Source of the DNA: Hofstenia miamia
Lineage: Eukaryota > Xenacoelomorpha > Acoela
Length of the DNA: 64,000 nucleotides
Direction: 5' to 3'
Assembly (NCBI GenBank): GCA_004352715.1
Contig: SCFE01000020.1
Span: forward strand, 876,713-940,712
Below the pieces are notes generated by a model. The model had not been told where the DNA came from. It did not search any database and worked only from the letters and a program-made list of their open reading frames with translations. The position numbers and the translations under genes were made by a program. This document shows, one piece after another, positions 10,560 through 21,841 of the stretch (its first letter is position 1; each line of letters starts with the position of its first letter).

Positions 10560-12314
10560 TTTCTTGTTCTTCTTTTCATCTAAAATCTAAGATAATATGG
10601 CTGAAGTAAGTGAAACTTACATATGATTTACTAATATTAAATGTTTTTTAGAATAATTATATGCTGGGAACTGAGCTGTCTTATAATATATTATAAATTC
10701 ATTACGTCAGTTTAATAGCAAAAAACAACTGCTTGTGCAAAATAACCGCAATCAAATTTGCAATCAGGCCTGAATTTATGGTCCATGGCTTGCTTGGGTC
10801 CATTGCATTGAATCAGTTTAATGTGCCTTAGTAGTAAGAGACCAGGGCAAGGACGTGTCAAAGGGACACCCAGATGTTCTCGTAACACCTATGCCTATTT
10901 GCCATGTGGAAATGGACTGATTTTATACGGCGCCATCTAGTGACAAAATATTTATAACAAAACTAAATTGAGCAAATTAATTTTTTGATGAAATTTTTAT
11001 TTTTGTTTTCTAGGATTTGGGCAAAGTGATATACTTGATGACAAGAAATGTTTTTGAAAGAGCTAAATTAATTTTCAGACAAATTTTTACGTTTTTAGGC
11101 AAACTGAAGTAATTATTGACAAGTTTCAGCTATGGAATTTTTATTGTAACAATGTCCAAGCAATATGACATTGCTACCTAGAGGGTTATGTTTTGTTTCA
11201 TGATGATACATTGCTGACTTAATTCACATTATGTTTTTGCAAATGATTAATTTTCATTTCCATAAAAATTTCCAGGCATTGCTAATGATTAATCACCATT
11301 ATTTAATTTGTTATTCACAAATACAAAACAGAAAAAGATATTCATCATACTTAAATATTACAGGCATATGATATATATATACATGATAGAGGCATTTTTG
11401 TGTTTTATCAAAAATTATATATGTGATGCTATTATACAAAATTTATTTCGTTTTTTCAGGGGCTATTCATTACATGCAACATGCAAAGGGTTACAATTTG
11501 TTTTTTCAAATATGCTGCACTTTATTATAGAAATTCTTACATTTAATTTGTTTTTCACTAATATCCAAATACAAAATCAAGAAATATATAATTAAGCTTG
11601 ACATTACAGGCATAATACACAATAAGAGCAAACTAGATTTGGGAAAATTAAACATGAGTTATGCATAAATGTAGACTAGCATTACATGCAGCAAATGAAA
11701 TATAGACTTCTATGTTAAAAGCAAACTAGTCTTATGAAAAAACTAGTTTAATTCATAATGATGAAATTTTGCTTCCTAAAATTATAAATGCAATGTTATT
11801 AATAGGAATTATACAATTAAATGCTTTCAATACACACTATTATCATTATAAAAGTTTTACATGTTGATCTTCTCTCTGCATTTCTCTGTGGTTTATATGT
11901 ATTTTAAGGGTGTACACATTTGTAGATTGTTGGATCTTTTGTTAACACACATCTTTTCATGTTTTATTTGGTTTATGACTCTTGCATCACTGTATACATT
12001 ACATGGGTTTTGTGCTTTTGTAACTTTTTCCATGAATAGATATGATTTCCAATTGTAAAATTTGTAAACTCTGTGATGCATTCACCATTCTAAACATACA
12101 AATACTTGTAAATAGTGTATTATTCACATGCAACAAATACAGGCACATGGTATTTGAAAAGAAAAAATTTCAAGAGAATTACAAAGAAATATTTTTACAT
12201 AGTGAAAACAATGTCTATAAAATTGCTTTACCATGACAAGCTCTGCTTACTCAGAAATTTAATACACTCAAAAAAATATTCAACATAGCAAAAATTGCTA
12301 CATATAATATAGTT
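10560..12314. other. AT-rich intergenic DNA with diverged internal repeats
   Basis: No gene is seen. Between about 11290 and 12160, segments containing 'tttaatttgtttttcac', 'attacaggca' and 'acatgcaac' recur imperfectly at about 240-bp spacing, suggesting an old tandem or dispersed repeat. The stretch ends at the LTR of the next element. Confidence 0.4.
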
Positions 12315-13227
12315 TGTAGCATCATCCAAATTAAGTAAGCTGCTAAGGTTGATTAAGAAGAAGAATAAGATTGAAAACAATTATGATTAAAAACATATTG
12401 TAAAAATACATGATCAGATTAGATTAATTTGTATTATGCAACTAAGCAAGAAAAAGTGTCATTAATTAGAGATTAGTATCTGTTGATAATAATACTTTTG
12501 TCAAAACCAAGGGGGCAAAGTTATTTCCATTATTTTTAGCCACCATATTGGAAGACAAATAATTTAAATTTGAAATGAACAGGTACTTTTCTGAAACACT
12601 ATAAATAGATTAGATTCAATGTAGGCAATTGATAAAGAAATTAATTCAGAATTCTTATATTGTTTCTTTAATATGGTTTGGATACTTAATACAATGTCAA
12701 GCTAAATGAGTTGTGTTTAGTAGTGACCTGGATCCATCACGAGATTGATTCTAGGGTCTTTTTGCCAGATCATGAAAGTGCACTTATGTTAGTTATAGGG
12801 GTTTTTCTCTTGTTTAGGTGACTATCAATCACTTGCTACATGTATCAACTATAATGGATTCAAAATATGGTTAGATGACCAAAACCTAGGAATTATATCT
12901 ATACTATTTTAGATCCAAATTATTTACTATAAAGTTACTTTGTTGACCTGAGACTCTGAACTATTCAATCAACAATGAAGCCAAACAAATGTGGATTGAT
13001 TCAGAGATCAGATTCAGCCAGAGGCCATGGTAAAATCACGGAAGAAAACTGTGACAATGTTGTACCTAAATGGTGTTGGATTAGTAGAAGTTAAAACAAG
13101 TTAACAACAATGTATATTCTGTCAGAGTAAAGGAGTTAGATCAGTACATCCCTACCCACATCTAATGAGAAATAATAATTTAAAAGAATAATTAACTCTC
13201 TGTTAAAGCCTGGTAGTAGATCCTAGA
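12315..13227 (+). repeat. 5' LTR, family F1
   Basis: It begins TGTAGCATCATCC, like the solo LTR at 31566, and aligns along its length with 29515-30576. It contains a TATA box and the shared block around GATCCATCACGAGATTGATT. The end (near TCCTAGA) is eroded compared with the GGATGTTACA end of other copies. Confidence 0.8.
12600..12608 (+). promoter_or_regulatory. LTR promoter TATA box (F1 copy A)
   Basis: TATAAATAG at the same alignment position as in the LTRs at 29789 and 31835. Conservation in three LTR copies supports a Pol II core promoter for the retrotransposon. Confidence 0.7.
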
Positions 13228-13243
13228 TGGCAATCCATGACAG
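13228..13243 (+). other. Primer binding site, tRNA-Arg-like
   Basis: TGGCAATCCATGACAG follows the LTR and resembles the cleaner site TGGCGACTGTGACAGG at 36041. Sites of the form TGGCGACCGTGACAGG prime from tRNA-Arg in insect elements of the 412/mdg1 type. Confidence 0.6.
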
Positions 13244-13456
13244 ATAAGAACAATAAGAAAAATCAACAAACCAACATCCTGACTCAAGACTTGGAATCAA
13301 TAAGTAAGAAAAGCAACCATAACAGAGGAGAACAGAAGACATGCAAAGAACCACTAATACAGCACATAGTCAGTTACCACCACTACACCAAACCTAAAGC
13401 AGGTTCAAAGTCAAAGAATCATACAAACTGATAGCCACTACTAATTGCAAATCAAA

Positions 13457-15075
13457 ATGACAAATACAAGAGGAAGGAAAGGTAGTGCCAAGAAAGGCAC
13501 TAGTAAAACAAACCCCACCCCAAGGAGAACATGTTCAGAAAGAGATGTATCCCCCTCAGAACTGGAAACCCTACATATGTCCCCAGAAACAGGATCCAGC
13601 AAAGTCTTAAATATTCTAAGACAAACAAATGAAACAGAAACAATACTAAGATCTGTGATACAATTGTTAGTGGAAAGAATAGTGAAACTAGAGCAGGAGA
13701 ATGAAAACGCAATGAGCAAATTAAAAATGGAAATGGACAATCACCTAGAGAACTAAAGCAAAAATTTTCAAAAAGACATCAAAGCATTAACAACCCAATT
13801 AGCACAATTGAACAAACATATTCTAACAATTAGAAGACACAATAAGCAGCTAATTTTAGACAACAACATACAAGCCCAAGAAATAGAACAGCTCAAAGAT
13901 AAACTCAGATCAACAGAGCTGGACAGAGACAAGAATCTCAAAAACCAAAAATGAGAACTAGAAGATCTGAGGCACAAACTGAGAGTGATATGGAAAAATG
14001 AAGAGGAAAATCCAAGGGCAACAAGAATGCATTAAATAACAGTCAAGCAACTAAAAGCAAGAAGCCTACAGGCGTCACCAACAAATTTTAAAAAACAATT
14101 TAGGGAAGTAGAAAAATAAGAGGAAGAAAAGAAAAAATTTATTGATGAGATTATGAAAGCAGTGACGAATCAGCTCACAATAAATGAACAGATGACTGTA
14201 CAAAGGAGACAAATCTATGAAAGCTTGATGCTACCAGAATACAGTCACAATGACACAATACCATGCAAGGCAACCTTACCAAAATTCAGTGGAAAGGTCG
14301 ACAGCTACAACCCAACATTTCTAGAATGGCTGCAAATGTTTGAGATCACAATGGCTGAAAAGGAAGTAAACCAATGGGTAGCAGCTGCAAGATTCCCATT
14401 ATACCTAATAGAAGCAGCATCCCAACACTATCTACTCTTGGATACAGATACAAAATGAGACTACAAACTATTAATCATAGACTTTGTAGACTACTATGAA
14501 AATGAAAGTTTCAAAAATCAATACCAAATTATATTGAACCTGACAAAGATGAGAATGATGGACAATATAGAAAACTACATCCAGCAATTGGAACCATTGG
14601 TGACACTTAGCTCAAGGGGAATATTTGTAAGGGAATGCCAGAGAATATTAGAACGCAATTTGAAATCAAGTGTGATGTGGATGACAAGTTGGAGAAAATG
14701 ATTAGGAAAGCTGTAGACATACATGCAACAATCAAAAACAATGCCTGTGTCTACAAGAAAGCAGTATGGAACAAAGAAAAGCTGACTGAATGGTAAAACA
14801 GTTATAAAACACAAACAGGGAACACCAAAGCTTATAAAGCAAAGAAGACAGAGAAGTTCATCAACATAAAAAACAAAGAGGGAAAGTCAAAGAAAATTAG
14901 AGAAAGATACATAAAGTGCTATAACAGTGGACAGAAGGGGCATAGGAAAGATGAATGCAGAAAACAAATCAACATGATTGGAGAAGAGGAAGCATACTAT
15001 GAAGACAAGGATGTAATTGAGTCTGAAGCAGAATTATTGGAGGATCCCCAAATGGAAGAAGAATCAGAAAACTAG
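13457..15075 (+). pseudogene. gag: gag, family F1 copy A
   Basis: It starts at ATG 13457 with a basic N-terminus (TNTRGRKGSAKKG), then a glutamate/lysine-rich coiled-coil segment (about 13630-13980). The capsid-like core follows (KATLPKFSGKVDSYNP at about 14270; WLQMFEITMAEKEV), shared with all gag copies in the window. Near 14917 lies a zinc knuckle, CYNSGQKGHRKDEC, whose second cysteine is serine, so zinc binding is probably lost. In-frame stops occur at 13754 and 14456, and later frameshifts break it. Gag forms the cytoplasmic particle that packages the element RNA. The family call is secure from synteny with protease and RT. Confidence 0.82.
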
Positions 15076-15104
15076 CTCAAGTGCAGACTCTAAAAAACTG
15101 AGCA

Positions 15105-15655
15105 CCAATAATGATCATGATGAATTTGGACAATATTAAAACAATACTGATAATGATAAATGGAATATTAAAAAAGGCAACAATCAACATGGGAGCAGTT
15201 ACATTGATAATAACAGATGAATGCGCAATGAAACTGGAATTTAAACAAGAAGATTTAGAATGATCAAACAAGAGACAAATTAATGCATCCAGAGAGTACA
15301 TAGACACAAAATGCAAGCTTGATGCTGTACAAATCAGGATAGCAAATACAACCTTCAAACAATCACTAGTAGTAATAGACATGCATAACAATTTATTGCC
15401 ATATGAGGTGATACTAGGCGGCAACTTCCTAATGAAAAATAGATGTGTAATAAACTACTCAATAGGACAATTAAAGTGAGAGAAGAGGAAATCAAAATCG
15501 AAAAACAGGAAGGAAAACTATCAACAATAGTATTTGAACTGAAAGAAGACATAAAGCTGCAGCCATATCAAAGAAGGCTGCATGAAATTAAAGCAGAAGA
15601 GGAGATCAGAGCAGATGTAATGATCTATGATAACAAAGGGATAAATTTTAAATGA
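15105..15655 (+). pseudogene. Retroviral-type aspartic protease and linker, F1 copy A
   Basis: Matches the F2 protease at 37933: a hydrophobic strand, the active-site loop, TLIITDECAMKL, REYIDTK, and the flap-end motif YEVILGGNFLM. The catalytic D-T-G is changed to N-M-G (TINMGAVTL), so it cannot cleave as a normal aspartic protease. A stop (TGA) follows QEDLE. Downstream is the conserved block around ADVMIYDNKGINFK. In the live element this enzyme would mature Gag and Pol. Confidence 0.8.
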
Positions 15656-15839
15656 GTCTTGATGCTGTCAAGTGTATGTGCTATAAAAAACGGAAAAGAA
15701 AAAGTACCAATACTAAATGCAACAAATTGCAACATCAACATAAGGAAAACAAATGTAAGAAGACTTGGGAAGTATGTTAAGTCCAGCATTAAGGCCATCT
15801 GGAAAACAATGGAAGACATCAATGAGCAGATTAGTTTGT

Positions 15840-15990
15840 ATGGTTGATTTGAGGATTTACAAACAAAAACAGGAGGTACTCCACAATGCTGATTTGAGGG
15901 CAAGTGGAAGAAAACCATTTATATAGCAAGTGCTCCCCACAGCTGACTCAAGGGCAGAGGGACAAAAGCAAGTGAAGAAGACCAGTATAA
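15840..15990 (+). repeat. QLKG-type motif repeats between protease and RT (F1)
   Basis: Three DNA motifs of the form TGNTGANTYRAGGGC occur at about 15844, 15890 and 15942. Read in the RT frame they give 'YG*FEDL', 'QC*FEGK' and 'HS*LKGR', each with TGA at the position that is Gln or Arg in other copies of the motif. The minus-strand F1 copy has the same three motifs with TGA at the same positions (26150-26290). Confidence 0.65.
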
Positions 15991-16682
15991 AACACCTGAT
16001 CTGTTGGAGGAGGAATACCAACATTTAAATGAAACACAACTACAACAACTCAGAGAGGTGCTGGAGAGACACAAATGAATATTCAATTACAGAGAAATAA
16101 GCATAGGCCAGGCAATAGGTGAAACACACAAAATAATTACAACTACAAACAAGCTGATAAAACTTCCAGTGAGATGAGTGCCAGAGCAGATGTAGAATGA
16201 ATACAATAGAATACTTAATGAATTAATTGACAACAAAATAATCTGACCCAGTGAAAGTCCATACACAGGACCAATAGTATTTGTGAAGCAAAGAGAAAAT
16301 TACAGACTATGCATAGATTTCTAAAAGCTGAACAAAGTAACAAAAAAGGACTCATATCTGCTTTCCAGAATAGAAGATATGTTATATGAAGCATATTGGC
16401 AGGTTAGAATGGAAGAGGAAGACATAGAAAAGACAGCATTTATAACTCCATACAGCTTGTAAAATGTATATACATGGCTTTCAGTTTATGTAATGTGATG
16501 GCAATGTTCCAGAGGTACATAACAAAAGTGTTGAAAAATAAGAGACACAAAATGGAGGAAGGAGTGAACATGTACATCAAAGATATCATTGTAACAAGCA
16601 ACACAATAGAGGAGCACTTAGAGAAACTGGAATGAACACTATCAATCCTGGAAAAAGCAGGTTTAAGAATCAAAGGCAACAA

Positions 16683-17616
16683 CCCAGATAACAAATTTTG
16701 GTCTAAACAACGTTGTTTTTTAGTTGTTTTTTTATGGTTGTTTTAACGTTGAAATGGTACCCTTTTGACTGGTCTAAACAACATTGTTCCAACAACGTCA
16801 CATTAGGTTGCTTTTTGGTTGTTTTTTCTGAATGAAAAAGCCCTATTTTTAGGTTGTAACAACATTATTTTATGTTTCCCATGATTGTTCTAGCATTACT
16901 TTTATATACAATACATCAAATTTATATTGATAATCAGTTCAAACATTACTGTTTAAACTAACACAAGCCCAACAAAGAGCTGAACAGTAATACAATAAAT
17001 ACATTAAATACAACAATTGCTGAAATTTTGAATGAATGTCTTGATTTTAAATGATAACAATAAGCATAAAAATCTGNACAAGCCCAACAAAGAGCAGAAC
17101 AGTAATACAATAAATACATTAAATACAACAATTGCTGAAATTTTGAATGAATGTCTTGATTTTAAATGATAACAATAAGCATAAAAATCTGTCAAATTTA
17201 ACAAAAATTTTAACTTTTAAAGTTAAGTATAATTTTGAAATTATACTTTTTTAAATCGTAAAGAATCTCTTCTGCTCAAATGTAACTTTTTTATCTGAAA
17301 GATAATTTGAAGGTTTCCAAATATTCATGAATAAATTATTTTGAAAATTTGCTTACCAAGTATATTATAATTTTTCACAAATGTAATATTTCAAAAAAGC
17401 TTTTTGCAATTCCGTTCTTTATATAAAAATGATCTAGTAATCAAAATGATAAAGTGAGTTCTATTTGCAAGCATCTGCTTGAATCTTAAATTATCACATT
17501 TTTAGTTGCTCCAATTAGTATTAATGGTTGTTATTATGATGTTTATGGTTGCTGCAACAACCAAAAGTATGAAACAACCATAAACAACGTAAAAACAACC
17601 AAAATTGTTATCTGGG
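16683..17616. mobile_element. MITE family B inserted in pol
   Basis: The ends are CCCAGATAACAAATTTTGGT and its inverse ACCAAAATTGTTATCTGGG. Comparison with the uninterrupted pol of the minus-strand copy shows a 2-bp duplication (AA at 16681-16682 and 17617-17618). Subterminal repeats of the GGTTGTTTTAACGTTG type occur at both ends. The interior shares GTTTAAACTAACACAAGCCC with MITE family A. About 115 bp of its length is an assembly duplication around the N at 17077. Confidence 0.85.
16963..17191. repeat. 114-bp duplication around a single N (assembly join)
   Basis: 16963-17076 and 17078-17191 are the same 114 bases with one or two differences, separated by one N at 17077. This is the signature of two contigs with overlapping ends joined without merging. 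Confidence 0.9.
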
Positions 17617-17775
17617 AAATGCGATATATTAAAAGAGGAGACCATATTCCTAGGACAAGTGATCAAGAAAGGGCGAATATGTATGAAAGATAATGCAAGA
17701 GATATGATCCAGATGATAGAAAAGCCAAACAACAAAAAAGACATACAGAGAATAATGGGGTTTTTCAACTACTAT

Positions 17776-18560
17776 GGAACATTTATACTCAACATCATGG
17801 GAAAGACAGCTAATGAGGAAGTCACTGCCTTTTATATGGACATGGCAAGAACAGGAAGAACTAGATAATAAAAAAGACGAGTTAGCCAAACTGCCATCAC
17901 TGAATATGCTGACTACAGTGAAACATTCATTCTGGATTGTGATGCAAGCAAGGTAGCAATCAGAGCCACACTCAAACAACTGAAAAACAGCAAAGAGGTA
18001 CCAATACAGTTTTTTAGTTGTAAATTAAAACTAATTGAGGGGAACTATGGGTCAACTAAGTTAGAGATGTGTGCGCTGATTTAGAGCATAAAGAAATTTA
18101 GACACTTTTTAATTGGATGAGAATTCAGAGTCCACACAGATAACAGTGACCTAGCATGGCTTAAAAATTCTCAGGCAATAAGTCAGGAGATGGATTGAAT
18201 ACCTAAATGAATTCACTTTCACCATCAAACAATGAAAAGGGACACTGCATACCAATCCTGACTTCTGGACTGCACTCTCGGAGTACCAGAGTGATGCAGC
18301 TAAAGAAGATGGAGAGAAAAAGAAGTTTCAATTCTTACCACATGCAAAGTATGAGGAGTTGCCAGAGATAAACGTCGACAAGAAGGGACAAGCAGTGCTA
18401 CCAATCAAAATAAAAGAAGAAATATCAGAATCAGAGATCATAGAAAAGCAAAAAGACGATAAATCATAAGAAAATTGCAAGAACCAAGCTTAAAACTATC
18501 AAAATTAACACAAGTTATTATGAGCAGTATAGATGGAAAAGAAACAAGAATGGACTCTTA
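17776..18560 (+). pseudogene. pol: RNase H and connection, F1 copy A
   Basis: FNYYGTFILNIMGK starts the tether. The RNase H core follows: HSFWIVMQASKVAI in place of the intact FILDCD block seen in the minus copy (frame changes nearby), IQFFSCKLKLIEGNYGSTK, IKKFRHFLIG*EFRVHTDNS, and the end of the domain at PDFWTALSEYQ. Several stops are present, including TGA where other copies have Trp or Arg. Confidence 0.78.
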
Positions 18561-19610
18561 TACATGGAAGCACAGAACAACAGGATTGCAATACCAGAAT
18601 ACTACAAACAAGACTTAATAAGGAAAGTGCATGAGAAAGGCCATCTAGGCATTACACAAACTGAGAGCACCTTCAATGCAAGGTTTATCACAATGGCAGT
18701 GAGGAAAGTCACAGAGGTGATAATCAACAAGTGCAAAACATGCATCCTCAACAACAAACAGCACTTCCCAATGCAGAATGCTGCTGGAAAAAATTATAGT
18801 GACACAACAAGACAAAGGACAAAGAGGGATATCACCATCTACTAGAAATGGTAGACAACTTTACCAAGTACGCAAGATTGATTCCCATGAAGAACACAAC
18901 TGTTGAAACAACTGCAGAGATAGTAATGAAAGAGTGGATCTTAAAGTTTGGACCCATGGAGACAATAATCACAGACAAGGGGCCACAATTTGAAAGCAAT
19001 CTATTTCAGGAAATGTCACGTCTACTGGAAGAAGTGAGTAAAAGGACAACAGCATATCACCCACAAGCAAACAACATTAAGAATAGGGGGCCACAAGTCG
19101 CAAGAAGTAATCAAAATGATCAATTACTTTTATAATACATCCGTACATTCAACAACAGGGATAATGCCATTCAAGGCTATGCTCAGAAGAGAGCTGGTGA
19201 GGCTATTATCAATGCAATATTTTCCTATAGCAAGAAGATGGACAACCAATACATGAATCAATTAAGAAATCAAATAACAGCAATACATGAGACAATGTGC
19301 CTGAACACAAAGAAATCCGCCATGAGACAACAGCAAAACTATAATAAAAAATCTATGGTCATGCACACAAAATAGGCAACACAGTCTATGCATTCACACC
19401 AATGAAACTAACAGACACAAACCAGGTCTGAAAGTTAAAAATGATTTGGTCAGGTCCATATAAAATAATGCAAGTACTAACAAATATTGAGTATATGTTA
19501 AACAATAGTAGACTATTGCATTTCTAGAATTTAAAAAAAGCAACAGCAGATATCTAGGAATCAAGACTAGATGAAAATGCCAAATTTAAAATAAATTAAA
19601 TTAATGTATG
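18561..19610 (+). pseudogene. pol: Integrase, F1 copy A
   Basis: The H-x3-H/C-x2-C zinc motif is intact (HEKGHLG at about 18631; CKTC at about 18734). The core has MVDNFTKYARLIPM and IITDKGPQFES with the second catalytic Asp. The third acidic residue is lost: AYHPQAN runs into NIKNRGPQ through a small deletion. A degraded GPY/F module (WSGPYKIMQVL) follows at about 19450. The frame breaks at about 19135. It would have inserted the cDNA into host chromosomes. Confidence 0.82.
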
Positions 19611-19631
19611 ATATGAGTGAATTAGACAGTC

Positions 19632-19842
19632 TATTCAGGCAGATGCCCACTATTGATAGTTGAAGAAATTGCTGCATGGCTTCATCACCTAAATAGTGAA
19701 CAGTTATATCGAGTTAAATTGTGTTAATAGAAACAAAAGCTAAGCAGTCTCTGGTTAAGTAAATCCCTACTTGCAAAACTATGACTAGTGTTATGCAGTA
19801 ACAAAAGACAAACAGTAATAATGCCTGGTAGAGGATGTTACA
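19632..19842 (+). repeat. 3' LTR fragment, family F1
   Basis: Only the last 211 bp of the LTR remain. They begin at TTCAGGCAGATGCCCAC and end in GGATGTTACA, matching 30430-30576 and the reverse of 34240-34440. The 5' part was lost in the deletion that also removed ORF3. Confidence 0.82.
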
Positions 19843-20181
19843 AATCCCCAGAGTATCCATTTCTCAAGAAGAGGATACTCAACACTAGCGCGCAAGATCA
19901 AAGAATTCTTTGATGAAATACTGCCCCGTACTCAATGCTATTTCAGCACTGCACCGCCACGTTTCAACCGCCATGCCGCTACCTTCACGTCGCCCACGTT
20001 CAAACACACGCAGCGCCAATCATTTCTTCCGCCTCATCAGTTTAATTGGCCTTATCAACGCGCACCACAGCATTTTCATAAAACCTACGCTTCCGCCCTG
20101 TCATCTCCGCCGCCAAATTTCTTCACACTAGCAGAAATTCACAAGCTAAGATCTTTCCTAACTTTTAACAATGTCTTGTAA
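19843..20181 (+). pseudogene. Probable LINE ORF1 C-terminal region
   Basis: An open frame without its own start runs from the LTR end to TAA at 20179. It begins NPQSIHFSRRGYSTLARKIK and continues as a Gln/Pro/His-rich tail. Its GC content is clearly higher than that of the surroundings. It lies about 260 bp upstream of a LINE ORF2 N-terminus on the same strand, so I infer the end of ORF1, cut by the F1 element. I do not recognise a domain. The overlapping 19910-20131 frame is a shadow of this one. Confidence 0.4.
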
Positions 20182-20438
20182 ATATTTATATTTTGTGCAT
20201 TTACTAACGACGCTCAGGCTATGGAAATTTCATCATCTAAATGCTAAAAATTATTTTCATTCAAAATTGTTAATCCTTCTTTTGTTATTTAACTTATTTT
20301 ATTATCATAAAAAATATGAAACTACCCATGTTTTGAATATAAAAAGAAGAAAAGTATGCTATTATAAATTAACTCATTATTCTCCTATTAACAACAAAAC
20401 CATCTTCATCCTGTTTATCAGCTTTAAAAAATTACTAA

Positions 20439-20631
20439 GTATCTCAATATTTATTGATTCTTCATGGCATTGAAAAGAACCCTGGTCCGATTTTAGATTA
20501 CGATACTTATTTCGATAGATTGAATGCAAAAAATAACACTATTAACTATGTGCATATAAATTTTCAAAACCTGTCAAAGAAAAATTTTGAATTTAAGCAA
20601 TTTATGTCTAATTTTAAAAATGATGTTATTC
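20439..20631 (+). pseudogene. LINE ORF2 N-terminus with 2A-like motif (runs into gap)
   Basis: After a stop at 20436 the frame reads LLILHGIEKNPGP, then about 20 residues later INYVHINFQNLSKKNFEFKQ and SNFKNDVI. The second part is the start of an APE-type endonuclease as found in CR1/L2-like LINE ORF2 proteins (consensus style 'hLNvrSL..K..el...l....pDII'). An NPGP motif just before the endonuclease is known in several LINE clades. The N gap at 20632 cuts the protein. Confidence 0.65.
20466..20489 (+). other. 2A-like translational recoding motif GIEKNPGP
   Basis: The canonical 2A core is D-[VI]-E-x-N-P-G-P. Here Asp is replaced by Gly (H-G-I-E-K-N-P-G-P), and the hydrophobic run before it is short. 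In working motifs the ribosome skips the Gly-Pro bond; the Asp change would be expected to weaken this. Confidence 0.6.
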
Positions 20632-21631
20632 NNNNNNNNNNNNNNNNNNNNNNNNNNNNNNNNNNNNNNNNNNNNNNNNNNNNNNNNNNNNNNNNNNNNN
20701 NNNNNNNNNNNNNNNNNNNNNNNNNNNNNNNNNNNNNNNNNNNNNNNNNNNNNNNNNNNNNNNNNNNNNNNNNNNNNNNNNNNNNNNNNNNNNNNNNNNN
20801 NNNNNNNNNNNNNNNNNNNNNNNNNNNNNNNNNNNNNNNNNNNNNNNNNNNNNNNNNNNNNNNNNNNNNNNNNNNNNNNNNNNNNNNNNNNNNNNNNNNN
20901 NNNNNNNNNNNNNNNNNNNNNNNNNNNNNNNNNNNNNNNNNNNNNNNNNNNNNNNNNNNNNNNNNNNNNNNNNNNNNNNNNNNNNNNNNNNNNNNNNNNN
21001 NNNNNNNNNNNNNNNNNNNNNNNNNNNNNNNNNNNNNNNNNNNNNNNNNNNNNNNNNNNNNNNNNNNNNNNNNNNNNNNNNNNNNNNNNNNNNNNNNNNN
21101 NNNNNNNNNNNNNNNNNNNNNNNNNNNNNNNNNNNNNNNNNNNNNNNNNNNNNNNNNNNNNNNNNNNNNNNNNNNNNNNNNNNNNNNNNNNNNNNNNNNN
21201 NNNNNNNNNNNNNNNNNNNNNNNNNNNNNNNNNNNNNNNNNNNNNNNNNNNNNNNNNNNNNNNNNNNNNNNNNNNNNNNNNNNNNNNNNNNNNNNNNNNN
21301 NNNNNNNNNNNNNNNNNNNNNNNNNNNNNNNNNNNNNNNNNNNNNNNNNNNNNNNNNNNNNNNNNNNNNNNNNNNNNNNNNNNNNNNNNNNNNNNNNNNN
21401 NNNNNNNNNNNNNNNNNNNNNNNNNNNNNNNNNNNNNNNNNNNNNNNNNNNNNNNNNNNNNNNNNNNNNNNNNNNNNNNNNNNNNNNNNNNNNNNNNNNN
21501 NNNNNNNNNNNNNNNNNNNNNNNNNNNNNNNNNNNNNNNNNNNNNNNNNNNNNNNNNNNNNNNNNNNNNNNNNNNNNNNNNNNNNNNNNNNNNNNNNNNN
21601 NNNNNNNNNNNNNNNNNNNNNNNNNNNNNNN
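20632..21631. other. Assembly gap, 1000 N
   Basis: Exactly 1000 N, the usual placeholder for unknown length. Open frames spanning it are meaningless. Confidence 1.
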
Positions 21632-21841
21632 GCTTTCCCCACTTCTCGCCCACATTCTACCCACCATTAGCCCATAGTGCACTGCCTATGTAAATCCCAC
21701 CTTGGGCCCACCGTGGCCAGCCCACGCTTAGCCAATGCTTTCCCCACTTCTCGCCTACCTTCTCCCCACCTTTAGCCCATTGTTCAATGCCCATACAAAA
21801 CCCACATAATGCCTAGCACTGGATATCAAGAATAAGTTGTT
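21632..21841. repeat. Cytosine-rich minisatellite, about 105-bp unit
   Basis: Two visible units start GCTTTCCCCACTTCTCGCC at 21632 and 21737, with CCCAC/GCCCA-rich interiors. More units may lie in the gap. The CCAC-rich style recalls the subterminal parts of MITE family A. Confidence 0.7.

Larger units (their letters stand above)
16000..17775 (+). pseudogene. pol: Reverse transcriptase, F1 copy A (split by a MITE)
   Basis: It starts with EEEYQHLNETQLQQLREVLE and continues through ELIDNKII, YRLCIDF and VTKKDSYLLSRIEDM. An in-frame deletion then joins MLYEA to YWQVRMEEED, removing the segment that holds the motif A catalytic aspartate (present as TLIDLCKAYWQV in the minus-strand copy). Motif C reads YIKD instead of YIDD. 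A 934-bp MITE (16683-17616) splits the frame after the thumb; coding resumes at 17619 with CDILKEETIFLGQVIKKG. Numerous TGA/TAA/TAG codons are present. It is unambiguously Ty3/gypsy RT and inactive. Confidence 0.85.
12315..19842 (+). mobile_element. Ty3/gypsy retrotransposon, family F1, copy A (decayed)
   Basis: The order is 5' LTR, primer site, gag, protease, RT, RNase H, integrase and a 3' LTR fragment. Many stops and frameshifts, a MITE insertion (16683-17616), loss of the RT motif A and of the integrase catalytic glutamate, and a deletion from the end of integrase directly into the 3' LTR (about 19632) make it a fossil. ORF3, present in the other F1 copies, is missing because of that deletion. 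The bases flanking the two LTRs do not match, so the ends may have been reshuffled. Confidence 0.88.

Noticed and set aside
19910-20131. 73-codon basic frame starting at 19910
   Set aside because: It is a shadow of the longer frame 19843-20181, which continues from the LTR boundary and fits a LINE ORF1 tail better.
20454-21682. Several long open frames over 20454-21682, and likewise over the other N gaps
   Set aside because: They are open only because ambiguous N codons cannot be stops.
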